Translations under genes and position numbers: made by a program
Shown: piece by piece, positions 1 through 6,217 of the stretch
Layout: each line of letters begins with the position of its first letter
Numbering within the stretch: position 1 is the stretch's first letter
Notes under the pieces: generated by a model
Told to the model about the DNA's origin: nothing
Seen by the model: the letters and a program-made list of their open reading frames with translations, nothing else
Databases searched by the model: none
NCBI GenBank assembly: GCA_003224195.1
Contig: QHYP01000124.1
Location: forward strand, 7,776-14,490
Length of the DNA stretch: 6,715 nucleotides
Direction: 5' to 3'
Origin: Acidobacteriota bacterium
Lineage (GTDB): Bacteria; Acidobacteriota; Terriglobia; Acidiferrales; UBA7541

Positions 1-1470
1 CCCAAGAAATACACATCACATACATCAATCCTGATTGAACAGCCCACAGTACCGGACAACTACGTGAAGCCAGTGGTCAGCGAAGACCTAAGCCAGCGCC
101 TCGCCAGCATGCAGGAGCAGATTCTGAGTCGCACCCGCCTGCAACATCTCATCGAACAGTTCGGCCTGTACAAGACATATGCGGAGCAGGGGACGATGAA
201 GGCACTAGTCAAGCGGCTCATGCACAAGACAGACATCGAGCCAGTGCCGATGGAGGACTTGGTTGAGCAGCTGCGGAAGTCCATCAAGGTGACCCCGCTG
301 AGCCCGATGGCGGGTACACGGTCGGCAGAGCTGCCCGGATTCAACGTGGACGTCACCATGAGAGAGGCTTGGCTTGCCCAGCAAATCTGCACTGAAATTA
401 CCTCGATGTTCATGGCGCAAAATTTGCGCCTGCACCAGCAACACGCAGAGGAAACGACGCAATTCTTGGCCAAGCAACTGGAGGATGCCAAAGCCAAACT
501 CAACGACCAGGACGCTAAACTGGCCGCCTTCCAAAGTCGTTACATGGGGGAGCTTCCCGAGGACGAGAAGACCAATCTCACCCTGCTGACAGGCATGACC
601 CCGCAACTGGAAGCAGCCACCCAGAGTCTCAACCAAGCCCAACAAGAAAAAGCCTTTGCGGAATCGTTGCTGAGCCAGCAGCTCGCGGCCTGGAAATCGT
701 CGCCGGACGGCGAGAATCCGCAAACACTCGAGCAACAGCTCAGCAACTTACAGAAGCAGCTATCTTCGCTTAAGGGGCATTACACGGAAAAGCATCCAGA
801 CATCGTGTCGCTCAAGAAAGACATCGCAGAATTAAAGCTGAAGATAGCCCAAGATGCATCCACGCAGGATCAGGAGCAGCTGAATAAACGAAACGAAAAA
901 GCCCCCGTGATGGAGTCGCCACAAATCCAACAGCTTCGAGCGCAGCTTCACCAGACCGAAGTGACCATTAGGCAGAAAAGACACGAGCAGGAGCAGCTTC
1001 AGAGGCAGATCAAGGTCTATCAAGACCGGCTCCAGCTTAGCCCAGCGGTCCAGCAGGAATTCAAATCCTTGACGCGGGACTATCAAACCGCGCTCGATTT
1101 CTACAACGAACTTCTCAAGAAGCGGAACGAGTCCCAAATGGCCACCGACCTGGAACGCCACCAGCAAGGCGAACAATTCCGGGTGCTAGATCCGCCCAGT
1201 TTGCCGGAACGGCCATCCTTCCCGAATCCGCCGCTTTTCGGTTTGGGTGGGCTTGGTGTCGGGCTGGCATTTGGAGTGGCGATGGCGCACTTTTTAGAGT
1301 TACACGATAAGTCCCTGCGGACTAGACGGGATGTTGAAACTTATCTCGGGGTGCCGACCCTAGCCGTAATCTCCTCGATGGCACCGGCCGCCACAAGGAT
1401 CAAAAATAGAACCGGCAGGGGCGCTCCAGCGAAGCGAAACGAATTCAGCTTGCACGCCGCGTCATCGTGA
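1..1470 (+). CDS. Wzz/GNVR-type polysaccharide chain-length determinant, 5'-truncated by window edge
   Basis: This is an inner-membrane polysaccharide co-polymerase that sets chain length and couples synthesis to export. The frame is open from base 1 (489 visible residues). The first visible residues, PKKYTSHTSILIEQPTVP, match the segment just after the first membrane helix in XrtA-system chain-length proteins, so the true start lies upstream. I estimate that about 40-50 residues, including that first helix, are missing. The GTG at 64 is internal. Visible residues about 130-340 are Gln/Lys/Glu-rich and heptad-like, the long periplasmic coiled coil. Next come the proline-rich GNVR motif (RVLDPPSLPERPSFPNPP, about 394-411) and a second Gly-rich membrane helix (about 411-432). 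A basic cytoplasmic tail of about 57 residues follows, the part that in this family contacts the partner BY-kinase, encoded next. The TGA at 1468-1470 overlaps a possible GTG start of the next gene. Family is clear; polymer is unknown. Confidence 0.93.
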   Translation, partial: PKKYTSHTSILIEQPTVPDNYVKPVVSEDLSQRLASMQEQILSRTRLQHLIEQFGLYKTYAEQGTMKALVKRLMHKTDIEPVPMEDLVEQLRKSIKVTPLSPMAGTRSAELPGFNVDVTMREAWLAQQICTEITSMFMAQNLRLHQQHAEETTQFLAKQLEDAKAKLNDQDAKLAAFQSRYMGELPEDEKTNLTLLTGMTPQLEAATQSLNQAQQEKAFAESLLSQQLAAWKSSPDGENPQTLEQQLSNLQKQLSSLKGHYTEKHPDIVSLKKDIAELKLKIAQDASTQDQEQLNKRNEKAPVMESPQIQQLRAQLHQTEVTIRQKRHEQEQLQRQIKVYQDRLQLSPAVQQEFKSLTRDYQTALDFYNELLKKRNESQMATDLERHQQGEQFRVLDPPSLPERPSFPNPPLFGLGGLGVGLAFGVAMAHFLELHDKSLRTRRDVETYLGVPTLAVISSMAPAATRIKNRTGRGAPAKRNEFSLHAASS

Positions 1471-1473
1471 AGG
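1469..1473 (+). promoter_or_regulatory. Shine-Dalgarno site favouring the ATG at 1482
   Basis: GAAGG lies 8 bases before ATG 1482. The longer frame could start at GTG 1467, overlapping the previous stop as GTGA, but nothing like a ribosome binding site precedes it. The protein from ATG 1482 begins MYEKFFGLRESPF, the usual N-terminus of ExeA-like ATPases. I therefore place the start at 1482. Confidence 0.6.
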
Positions 1474-1481
1474 CGACGAAA

Positions 1482-3353
1482 ATGTACGAAAAGTTCTTCG
1501 GTTTGCGAGAAAGCCCGTTCAACGTCAATCCGGATCCCCGGTATTTGTTCTTGACGCCAAGCACTCAGGAAGCGCTGGCCAGCCTGGCCTACGGGATTCG
1601 GGGCCGGAAAGGCATCATTCTGCTGACGGGCGAGGTTGGAACGGGGAAGACCACGCTGCTCAACAGGCTGCTGGATTGGCTGCGTCACGAGCAAGCGGTC
1701 ACGGCCTTCATCTTCAACACGCGGCTAAGCGTCACCGAGTTCTTTGATTGTTTGACGGCCGATTTCGGAATTTCCTGCCAATCGCCCTCAAAAAGCCACG
1801 TCCTGCTGGGGCTCAACCGGTGGCTGCTGGATCGTTACCGCGCAGGAGAGACGGCGGTGCTAATCGTAGATGAGGCGCAGAATCTGTCCCAGCAATTGCT
1901 CGAAGAAATCCGTCTCCTCAGCAACCTGGAGACATCGACCGAGAAATTACTCCAGATAGTGTTATCCGGCCAGCCGGAACTCGAAGAAAAGCTCAAACAC
2001 GCTCAATTACGGCAATTTCGGCAGAGGATTACGGTGCGCGCCAGGACGGGGCCGCTATCGTTGCAGGAAACTCATGGCTATATCGCGGAGCGGCTGCGCA
2101 TCGCGGGAGCAAACGGCGAACCAATCTTTGCTCCGGGAGCTGTCGAGAGCGTGTATAACTACGCCCGCGGAATCCCTCGCGTAATCAACGTACTCTGCGA
2201 GCATGCGCTGATCAACTCCTTCGCCGACCAACAGAGGCCCGTCCCAACCCACCTTGTCGATGAAGTGGCGCGGGAATTTGAATTGGGCAGCCTCGAACCG
2301 ACCACGCAACCAACCAGTACCGCGTGCCCGGAAAATACTCTTGCGGCTGAGTCGCCGCTCGAAGACTTCATCGGTAGTATTGGAGCAGTTCCGTCAGCAC
2401 GCCTCGATCACTGCGGAACCCAGGGAAGGGAAAGAATGAGCCGCATTCACGAAGCTCTGAAGAGGGCCGAACAAGAGAGAGCGCCAATCCAGTCGGCCAA
2501 TGAGGCGAAACCAAGCGATTCTCTTTTGGCGGAAGGCGCTCACCGCGATGGAGGAGAGTGGTCGGCCCTAGGAATGGTTTCCCCTGTGGGACCGGGAATC
2601 GAGTCCCCAAATTCCCACCATCTCCGGCTCGATGAGCTGCGGCGGCGCTGCGCAACGCCCGGATGGAAGCTAAACCCAGACTATGCCGTTTTCTGCAAGC
2701 AGTCTCTCGCGGTCTGTGCCGAGCAGTTCCGCACTTTGCGCTCACGTCTCTACCGGCTGCGAGATAAACAGCCCGTCCGCACGCTGCTGGTCACAAGCGC
2801 GGTGCCCGGGGAAGGAAAAACGTTCGTGTCCCTTAATCTTGCTTTAGCGATCGCGCGTCAACACGAACGGCGAGCCTTGCTGATCGACGGGGACCTGCGC
2901 GCGTCGAGGCTCCATGTGCGCATGGGGGCTCCCTCGGCACCAGGTCTGACCGAATACCTTCGCGGGGAAGCCGATGAATTCTCCATTATCCAGGCCGACT
3001 CGAAGGATGACCTCTTTTTCATCCCTGCCGGGAGATCCGTCTTAAACCCAGCAGAATTGCTTGCAGATAATCGGATGAAAGTATTGATCGATCGAATGGC
3101 CCCGGTATTCGATTGGGTCATCGTGGACGCGCCTCCTGTTCACCCGGTCGGAGACGCCGGAGTGCTGGCAGGTCTGTGTGACGGGGTGATCGTAGTTGTT
3201 CGTGCGAAATTGACAGCCTATGACTTGGTCCAGACAACGTTGCAGGAATTCCGGGGAAAGAATCTGCTGGGCGTAGTGCTGAACGGCGCCGACGAAGAGG
3301 CAACCTACGGCGCCTACTCATATTATGCCGGATACGGGATGGACAGAAAATGA
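1482..3353 (+). CDS. ExeA-like AAA ATPase joined in frame to a CpsD/CapB-type BY-kinase
   Basis: Residue numbers count from the GTG at 1467. Residues 6-275 are an ExeA/XrtA-system AAA ATPase, with Walker A GEVGTGKT (55-62), Walker B VLIVDEAQ (131-138) and a family-typical end near VAREFEL. Residues 276-323 are a featureless linker. From M324 (base 2436) the protein begins MSRIHEALKRAEQER, the usual start of stand-alone XrtA-type tyrosine autokinases. The kinase half has the oligomerisation motif ExxRxxR (E419/R422/R425), Walker A VPGEGKT (446-452), Walker A' LLIDGDLR (471-478) and Walker B VIVDAPP (551-557). It ends in a tyrosine cluster (Y614, 617, 619, 620, 623) that such kinases autophosphorylate. 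It probably controls the chain-length protein encoded just upstream, which lacks its own kinase domain. Both halves look catalytically intact. These domains are normally separate genes. A ribosome binding site before ATG 2436 means the kinase may also be made alone (305 residues), and an indel near 2340-2390 is possible. Domain calls are firm; the fusion is not. Confidence 0.88.
   Translation: MYEKFFGLRESPFNVNPDPRYLFLTPSTQEALASLAYGIRGRKGIILLTGEVGTGKTTLLNRLLDWLRHEQAVTAFIFNTRLSVTEFFDCLTADFGISCQSPSKSHVLLGLNRWLLDRYRAGETAVLIVDEAQNLSQQLLEEIRLLSNLETSTEKLLQIVLSGQPELEEKLKHAQLRQFRQRITVRARTGPLSLQETHGYIAERLRIAGANGEPIFAPGAVESVYNYARGIPRVINVLCEHALINSFADQQRPVPTHLVDEVAREFELGSLEPTTQPTSTACPENTLAAESPLEDFIGSIGAVPSARLDHCGTQGRERMSRIHEALKRAEQERAPIQSANEAKPSDSLLAEGAHRDGGEWSALGMVSPVGPGIESPNSHHLRLDELRRRCATPGWKLNPDYAVFCKQSLAVCAEQFRTLRSRLYRLRDKQPVRTLLVTSAVPGEGKTFVSLNLALAIARQHERRALLIDGDLRASRLHVRMGAPSAPGLTEYLRGEADEFSIIQADSKDDLFFIPAGRSVLNPAELLADNRMKVLIDRMAPVFDWVIVDAPPVHPVGDAGVLAGLCDGVIVVVRAKLTAYDLVQTTLQEFRGKNLLGVVLNGADEEATYGAYSYYAGYGMDRK
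2422..2435 (+). promoter_or_regulatory. Internal ribosome binding site ahead of the kinase ATG at 2436
   Basis: AGGGAAGGGAAAGA directly precedes ATG 2436, with AAGGG five bases upstream of the start. It is the strongest Shine-Dalgarno sequence I see in the window, and it sits inside the long frame exactly where a family-typical kinase N-terminus begins. The start also forms ATGA with a TGA (2437-2439) that closes the +1 frame, the usual layout of translationally coupled genes. It supports independent initiation of the kinase. Alternatively it is a relic of two separate genes. Confidence 0.65.
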
Positions 3354-3393
3354 TGAACCGTCTGCCCATTTCGTCATCGAGATGCACGGTTCA
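3354..3393 (+). other. Stem-loop immediately after the kinase stop codon
   Basis: The outer stem TGAACCGT (3354-3361) pairs perfectly with ACGGTTCA (3386-3393). Inside it, CATTTCG (3367-3373) pairs with CGAGATG (3378-3384) with one G-U wobble, closing a TCAT tetraloop. The two stems are joined by a 5/1 asymmetric internal loop. It begins one base after the TGA of the kinase. No T-tract follows, so it is not a standard intrinsic terminator. It could protect the 3' end of the upstream message, act as a pause or Rho-related structure, or belong to the leader of the next gene. Confidence 0.55.
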
Positions 3394-3395
3394 CC

Positions 3396-3419
3396 GCGGG
3401 ATTTGCTAGCACGTCCCGC
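3396..3419 (+). other. Second stem-loop in the intergenic leader
   Basis: GCGGGA (3396-3401) pairs with TCCCGC (3414-3419) across a 12-base loop that contains the palindrome GCTAGC. It starts two bases after the previous stem-loop, so the two form a tandem. No T-run follows it. It is short and GC-rich, and on its own could be chance. Its position between the first hairpin and the ops-like sequence is what makes it worth recording. Confidence 0.4.
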
Positions 3420-3422
3420 AGC

Positions 3423-3465
3423 CTGAACCAGACATTTGGGACTCTGATGGCGGTAGCTTGTTCAG
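3423..3465 (+). repeat. Inverted repeat with the ops-like sequence on its right side
   Basis: CTGAAC (3423-3428) and GTTCAG (3460-3465) are perfect inverted 6-mers separated by 31 bases. The ops-like sequence lies in the loop, and its last base is in the right arm. A long-range stem in RNA, or an operator, is conceivable. With arms of six bases and a long loop, chance is a fair explanation. Confidence 0.25.
3449..3460 (+). promoter_or_regulatory. ops-like element, candidate recruitment site for a NusG paralogue
   Basis: GGCGGTAGCTTG matches the enterobacterial ops element GGCGGTAGCGTG at 11 of 12 positions, including the whole GGCGGTAG core. Known biology: RNA polymerase pauses at ops, and the exposed non-template strand recruits RfaH, which then suppresses termination through long surface-polysaccharide operons. 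Here it is on the coding strand of the only long gap in the locus, 64 bases before the start of a gene for a NusG/RfaH-type protein. That placement is where a self-loading leader site would be expected. That this factor reads this site is inference. The 8-base core also occurs on the - strand at 5841-5848 inside a coding region, where it is probably chance. Confidence 0.5.
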
Positions 3466-3507
3466 ACTTCGCCTCACATTGAGCTTAGGGATTAACTAGT
3501 AGCGTTT

Positions 3508-3513
3508 GAAAGG
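3508..3513 (+). promoter_or_regulatory. Probable ribosome binding site of the NusG-like gene
   Basis: GAAAGG lies 11 bases before ATG 3525, slightly longer than ideal spacing. No better-placed purine-rich stretch is present. No convincing -35/-10 pair was found between 3354 and 3524, so transcription may enter from the upstream genes. Confidence 0.45.
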
Positions 3514-3524
3514 CATTCTTAAAG

Positions 3525-4151
3525 ATGAATCTCGCACCCACTGCGGTTAGTTACCCCTGGTTCGCTCTGCAGACCAGGTGCCGATATGAGAGTTTCGTGG
3601 CAAAACAGCTGGCTCACAAGGGCTACGAAATTTTGCTACCCCTCTACGAGTGTCGGCGCCGCTGGTCCGATCGCATCAAGGAACTCGAACTGCCCCTATT
3701 TCCGGGCTACGTGTTTTGCCGGTTCAATCCACTAGTTCGGCTCCCCATACTTATGACGCCGGGAGTAATTCAGGTTGTCGGAATCGGCAGGAGCCCGGTG
3801 CCGGTTGACGACGCGGAAATCGCCGCTATCCAGACCGCCGTTCAATCTGGGCTGCCTCGACAGCCTTGGCCGTTCCTGCAAATCGGGCAAAGGGTAAGAG
3901 TCGAATGCGGGCCGCTCTGCGGGCTCGAGGGGATCTTGGTGGATTTCAAAGGCCGTCACCGCCTCGTCTTGTCGATGACCCTTCTCCAGCGCTCGGTGGC
4001 CGTCGAAGTGGACGGTGCGTGGGTGATCTCCATTCCCCAGCAGCATCGGGCCTACGCCGGTCCGGCATCCTTTCGGCATGCCAACCCACCGATCAGGAAA
4101 ACCACCGAAGAAGCGATTACCAAAAACCCTGGGACAGCATTGACAATTTGA
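3525..4151 (+). CDS. NusG-family transcription antiterminator (RfaH/UpxY-like)
   Basis: This 208-residue protein has the two-domain layout of specialised NusG paralogues. The N-terminal NGN domain (about 11-107) starts PWFALQTRCRYESFVAKQL and carries the family signature FPGYVFCRF (59-67); this domain binds RNA polymerase. A KOW-type C-terminal domain (about 119-165) contains GQRVRVECGP and LEGILVDFKGRHRLVLSM. A basic, Pro-containing tail of about 40 residues follows with no recognised motif. Housekeeping nusG usually sits beside secE and ribosomal-protein genes. This copy lies among polysaccharide genes, as UpxY of Bacteroides capsule loci and RfaH-type factors do, so it probably promotes read-through of the long sugar operon that follows. 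A 171-base leader with hairpins and an ops-like sequence precedes it, and the amidotransferase gene begins 46 bases after its stop. Family is secure; its target and any self-regulation are inferred. Confidence 0.9.
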   Translation: MNLAPTAVSYPWFALQTRCRYESFVAKQLAHKGYEILLPLYECRRRWSDRIKELELPLFPGYVFCRFNPLVRLPILMTPGVIQVVGIGRSPVPVDDAEIAAIQTAVQSGLPRQPWPFLQIGQRVRVECGPLCGLEGILVDFKGRHRLVLSMTLLQRSVAVEVDGAWVISIPQQHRAYAGPASFRHANPPIRKTTEEAITKNPGTALTI

Positions 4152-4197
4152 AATCGCTTGCAGCTCTGATCGAAGGACAACTCAAGCACAGAAACCC

Positions 4198-6189
4198 ATG
4201 TGTGGAATAGCAGGCATCATCGGTACCGAGCATAGCTATTTGGCCCGCGGTGCAGACGTCCATCAAATGTGCCAGACCATCGTGCACCGCGGACCGGACG
4301 ACGAAGGAATCTACGCTAAGGGCCGTGCCGCGCTGGGCATGCGCCGACTGAGTATCATCGATCTGTCTACGGGACATCAACCCATCCACAACGAGGACGG
4401 AACTCTCTGGGTCGTCTTCAATGGGGAGATCTACAACTTCCCAGAGCTGCGCCCGGCACTGGAAGCTCGTGGCCACCGCTTCTACACCAGCACTGACACC
4501 GAGGTGATCGTTCACCTGTACGAGGAGTATGGGTCCAAGTGCGTGCAGAAGCTGCGCGGGATGTTCGCGTTCGCACTCTGGGATGAACGCCGAGAACGTC
4601 TGTTGCTGGCAAGAGACCGCTTCGGAAAGAAGCCGCTGCATTACGCGTTGAGCGGCGAGCGACTGCTGTTTGGCTCCGAAATCAAGGCGTTGTTGGCCGG
4701 CGCGCCGGAACTTTCCGACGTTGATTCTCATGCGCTGCTAAGTTATTTCTATTTCGGTTATGTGCCGGACCCGCGCACCGCTTTCAGGGGGATCCACAAG
4801 TTGCCCCCTGGACACCTACTCGAATTCAGCTCCGGTCAAATCCACATCAGCCAGTATTGGGACCTCCCATCCTACGGAATCTATTCGCCTCGATCCGAGG
4901 AAGAATGTTTGGAAGAACTGGAGCACCGACTTGCCGAGGCCGTTCGGATTCGGTTGCTCAGCGATGTCCCGCTCGGAGCACTGCTCAGCGGAGGGGTTGA
5001 CTCCTCCGCTGTGGTTGCGCTCATGGCCCGCGCCAGTTCGCGCCCAGTCAAAACATTTTCGATTGGCTTCTCCAACGAGGATTTCAACGAAGCCGAACAT
5101 GCTCGCCTAGTCGCGCGACGGTTCGGCACCGAGCACCACGAACTGATCGTCGAGCCCCAGATCGAGGAAACGGTGCACTTGCTGACGCATTCGCTGGAAG
5201 AACCGTTTGGCGATTCTTCAATCGTGCCAACGTATCATGTGTGCCGCCTGGCTCGTCAGCATGTCACAGTGGCTTTGGCGGGAGATGGCGGGGATGAGCT
5301 GTTCGCTGGTTACGACCGTTACAGATCCCATCTTCGGCGTCGAAGACTTCGCTTGTTTCCTGCCGGGACAGGTCGTTGGTACCGTGAATCCATTCATCCG
5401 TGGGTGCCGACCGAATGGCCAGGCCGCAGGTTTTTGTATAATCTCTCGCTGTCTCTCGGCGACCGTTACTTGGATGGAATTTCGATACTGCCGGCCCTGG
5501 TTCGAGAGCGCTCCCTCTTCTCTAAAGATTTCTTGGCTTGGGCCGACCGAGAGACTTCACCCTACGAGGGCTTCCGACGCTATCTGGAACACAGCCCTGA
5601 CTCTGATCCGCTGAGCAAAGTCCAATACCTCGACGCCAAAACGTACTTACCGGCGGATATTTTGACCAAAGTAGATCGGATGAGCATGGCGTGTTCGCTG
5701 GAGGTTCGGGCTCCTTTCCTCGACCATGTTTTCGCCGAATGGGCTGCGCAGTTGTCTCCTCGGTGGAAAATGCGGGGCGGCGAGCTCAAGTACATCCTGA
5801 AAAGGATGGCCGAGCGGTTGGGCGTCCCGAGACAAGTGCTCTACCGCCGAAAGCAAGGTTTCTCCATGCCCTTAGTCCACTGGTTCCGCCAGCAACCCTC
5901 GCCAGCCTTACTGGACATCCTTCTGGAACCCAAAACCATCCAGCGAGGATATTTCAACGAGCAAGCGCTACGTCGCAGACTGTTCGAACATCGCCAAGGC
6001 CTGCGCGACCGCTCTTGGGAGATTTGGCATCTTCTTATTTTCGAGCTCTGGCACCGCAATTTTCTTGAACCAGCAACCCAAGTACAGTCCACAGCCGCTT
6101 ATTGGTGCCGCTCCGCCGCCGAACGTGAGTGCGTTCAACCGCCGGTCTTTAGTCCCCCCTCCCCGGCCACCGTACAAGTGGCGCGCTGA
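4198..6189 (+). CDS. asnB: AsnB-like glutamine amidotransferase (asparagine synthase family) of a polysaccharide locus
   Basis: This 663-residue enzyme has an N-terminal class II glutaminase domain (about 2-200) and an ATP-pyrophosphatase synthetase domain (about 235-620). It begins MCGIAGI; the start is fixed because Cys2 becomes the catalytic N-terminal nucleophile, although no good Shine-Dalgarno sequence lies at normal spacing (GAAGGA at 4172 is 20 bases away). Other landmarks are HRGPDDEG (30-37), MRRLSIIDL (48-56), FNGEIYN (74-80), the ATP loop SGGVDSS (264-270), AGDGGDELFAGYDRY (361-375) and TKVDRMSMACSLEVRAPFLDH (490-510). Family members make asparagine from aspartate, ATP and glutamine. 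Those in exopolysaccharide/XrtA loci are thought to amidate a sugar acid or polymer component, and the context favours that. The recognisable fold ends near ELWHRNFLEP (616-625), leaving a Pro/Ser/Ala-rich tail of about 40 residues unlike the family. Family is certain; the substrate is not. Confidence 0.92.
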   Translation: MCGIAGIIGTEHSYLARGADVHQMCQTIVHRGPDDEGIYAKGRAALGMRRLSIIDLSTGHQPIHNEDGTLWVVFNGEIYNFPELRPALEARGHRFYTSTDTEVIVHLYEEYGSKCVQKLRGMFAFALWDERRERLLLARDRFGKKPLHYALSGERLLFGSEIKALLAGAPELSDVDSHALLSYFYFGYVPDPRTAFRGIHKLPPGHLLEFSSGQIHISQYWDLPSYGIYSPRSEEECLEELEHRLAEAVRIRLLSDVPLGALLSGGVDSSAVVALMARASSRPVKTFSIGFSNEDFNEAEHARLVARRFGTEHHELIVEPQIEETVHLLTHSLEEPFGDSSIVPTYHVCRLARQHVTVALAGDGGDELFAGYDRYRSHLRRRRLRLFPAGTGRWYRESIHPWVPTEWPGRRFLYNLSLSLGDRYLDGISILPALVRERSLFSKDFLAWADRETSPYEGFRRYLEHSPDSDPLSKVQYLDAKTYLPADILTKVDRMSMACSLEVRAPFLDHVFAEWAAQLSPRWKMRGGELKYILKRMAERLGVPRQVLYRRKQGFSMPLVHWFRQQPSPALLDILLEPKTIQRGYFNEQALRRRLFEHRQGLRDRSWEIWHLLIFELWHRNFLEPATQVQSTAAYWCRSAAERECVQPPVFSPPSPATVQVAR

Positions 6190-6217
6190 CAATACTCCAT
6201 CGCATTGACGCAGCCAT

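Noticed and set aside
64..66. GTG start for the first gene
   Set aside because: The frame continues open to base 1 and the upstream residues match the family, so this is an internal valine codon, not a start.
60..735. - strand frames of 147 and 176 codons opposite the chain-length gene
   Set aside because: They are antisense to the coiled-coil coding region, and their Cys/Ser- and Leu/Arg-rich compositions are typical of reversed codons. No ribosome binding site or family match is seen.
3396..3419. Intrinsic terminator
   Set aside because: The stem is GC-rich but is followed by AGCCTGAACC with no T-tract, so I recorded it only as a stem-loop.
3456..3507. Sigma-70 promoter before the NusG-like gene
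   Set aside because: TTGAGC (3479-3484) has no -10-like hexamer at 16-18 bases, and other pairings were equally poor.
3866..4210. + strand frame of 114 codons overlapping the end of the NusG-like gene
   Set aside because: It covers the KOW domain in another frame, is Arg/Pro-rich with no motif, and runs into the fixed start of the amidotransferase.
4117..4731. Long - strand frame of 204 codons opposite the amidotransferase start
   Set aside because: It lies antisense to the highly conserved glutaminase domain and its translation resembles no protein family I recognise. It is a shadow of a GC-rich gene.
5841..5848. Second ops core (GGCGGTAG) on the - strand
   Set aside because: It is antisense within the conserved LYRRKQGF coding stretch of the amidotransferase, does not extend past the 8-base core, and about 0.2 such matches are expected by chance in a window this size.
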